DNA of 64,000 nt from Hirschia litorea (GTDB lineage: Bacteria > Pseudomonadota > Alphaproteobacteria > Caulobacterales > Hyphomonadaceae). The first letter of the stretch is position 1, and the number at the start of each line of letters is the position of its first letter. A model generated the notes under the pieces. The model did no database searches, was not told the origin of the DNA, and worked only from the letters and a program-made list of their open reading frames with translations. The stretch is taken from positions 186,001 to 250,000 of the forward strand of contig NZ_JBHTBR010000004.1 of assembly GCF_042665075.1 (NCBI RefSeq), read 5' to 3'. Positions 63,272-64,000 of the stretch are shown here, piece by piece. Made by a program: the position numbers and the translations under genes.

Positions 63272-64000
63272 ATGATGTCGCTAGAACTTTTGATTACGAG
63301 CGGAAGCGATACACTTGCTGCTCTCCCACTTATGCAGGTGGTCACAGATAGCGTGGCAAGTAACGGACCGGCCGAAATCGCAGAAATTGCATCACATGAT
63401 GACTTCTCTTTTGTCTCTCTTATTTTACAAGCTGGACCAGTTGTAAAAATAGTTATGCTTGTGCTTGTCATTATGTCCGTGTGGTCCTGGATGGTGACAT
63501 TCAACAAATGGACCGGCATGGCTGCAACTCGATCAAAAGGTAAGAAGTTTGAGGAAGCTTTTTGGTCAGGCCAACCTCTCGATGAAATGGATGATCGTGT
63601 TGGAGACAAACCATCGGACGCGTTAGCCCGAGTGTATTCAGCCGGCTCACGTGAATGGCGCGAAGCCCGTCGCCTCCGCTCCCTAAATGACAGCGTTGCA
63701 ACATCGCTTCTTCAACGCGCACGTTCTCAAATGGGGGTCGCTGTAAACCGCGAAGCGAGCAAAATGGAAGCAGGTTTATCAACACTAGCAATCATTGCCT
63801 CTTCGGCACCCTTTATCGGACTATTTGGAACTGTTTGGGGAATTATGACCGCCTTCCGTGATATCGGCATGGCTGGTGAAACAAATCTTGCAGTTGTTGC
63901 GCCGGGTATGGCTGAAGCACTTTTCGCAACAGCACTAGGTCTGCTTGCAGCTATTCCAGCCATGATTTTTTACAACAAGTTTTCCGGCGATGTGAATAAA
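63272..64000 (+). CDS. tolQ: Tol-Pal system protein TolQ (3' end outside the window)
   Basis: Inner-membrane MotA/ExbB-family motor component of Tol-Pal, needed for outer-membrane constriction at division. 243 codons are visible. They include TM1 (VVKIVMLVLVIMSVWSWMVTF), a long cytoplasmic region, TM2 (TLAIIASSAPFIGLFGTVWGIM), and the start of TM3 (APGMAEALFATALGLLAAIPAM), the pore motif shared with ExbB. GAGG lies 5 bases before the ATG at 63272 and 8 before that at 63275. The window ends before the stop. Confidence 0.94.
   Translation, partial: MMSLELLITSGSDTLAALPLMQVVTDSVASNGPAEIAEIASHDDFSFVSLILQAGPVVKIVMLVLVIMSVWSWMVTFNKWTGMAATRSKGKKFEEAFWSGQPLDEMDDRVGDKPSDALARVYSAGSREWREARRLRSLNDSVATSLLQRARSQMGVAVNREASKMEAGLSTLAIIASSAPFIGLFGTVWGIMTAFRDIGMAGETNLAVVAPGMAEALFATALGLLAAIPAMIFYNKFSGDVNK

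Overview
The window reads as a chromosomal segment of an alphaproteobacterium with mostly ordinary housekeeping content. Support comes from gene order typical of that class: murU-addB-addA-trxA converging on trpF-trpB-trpA-accD-folC; aroA-cmk-rpsA-ihfB; rluD-rpoH; ybgC-tolQ; metX-metW; and a gloB/methyltransferase divergent pair. Other signs are a class II-type AroA, the zinc-finger-less AccD seen in the group, a FYDL-type zinc-ribbon protein and a polyhydroxybutyrate regulator pair (phaB/phaR). Base composition looks moderate, close to half G+C. A Hyphomonadaceae-like (for example Hirschia-like) marine or stalked bacterium would fit, but that is inference. No phage, insertion sequence, integrase or CRISPR array is visible.

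Layout. 1-7.8 kb: peptidoglycan recycling (murU), AddAB recombination nuclease, thioredoxin. 7.9-9.6 kb: a TetR regulator divergent from a dihydroflavonol-reductase-like SDR. 9.6-15 kb: leftward trpF-trpB-cutA-trpA-accD-folC, with cutA unexpectedly inside the trp run. 15-22 kb: mscL, a lipoprotein polyester-depolymerase-like esterase, ihfB, rpsA, a lipoprotein, cmk and aroA. 22-28.6 kb: acidic zinc-ribbon protein, tRNA-Ala(GGC), ZIP transporter, metX-metW, P-II, methyltransferase, gloB and a secreted unknown. 28.7-31.9 kb: phaB/phaR and three small unknowns. 31.9-37.2 kb: surface-glycan genes (two GT2 enzymes, an ArnT-like GT39 and an O-antigen-ligase-like protein). 37.2-49.3 kb: thrS, Mpo1-like, yidD, lipoproteins and hydrolases, a Ca2+/Na+ antiporter, a flavoprotein, an RluA-type synthase, an IscU-like protein and ExoD. 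48.3-50.3 kb holds two tandem paralogous lipoprotein hydrolases. 50.3-57.9 kb: cysS, folE, an XRE/membrane-protein cassette, hisI, a muramidase-protease fusion, rluD and rpoH. 58-64 kb: an SDR-like protein without its catalytic motif, purA, a PagL-like outer-membrane protein, ruvB, ybgC and the start of tolQ.

The least ordinary items are these: (1) a cytoplasmic-type GH108 muramidase fused to a trypsin-like domain with a complete His-Asp-Ser set (54138-55313); (2) a small XRE regulator/membrane protein cassette between folE and hisI, headed by four copies of an 18-bp repeat that overlap its promoter (53419-53501); (3) cutA inserted between trpB and trpA; (4) an IscU-like protein lacking the third cluster cysteine; (5) an SDR-like protein lacking the YxxxK motif; (6) a purA terminator lying inside the coding end of the convergent gene; and (7) structured leaders before rpsA and rpoH.

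All calls come from reading the sequence and from knowledge of the families. No database search was run.
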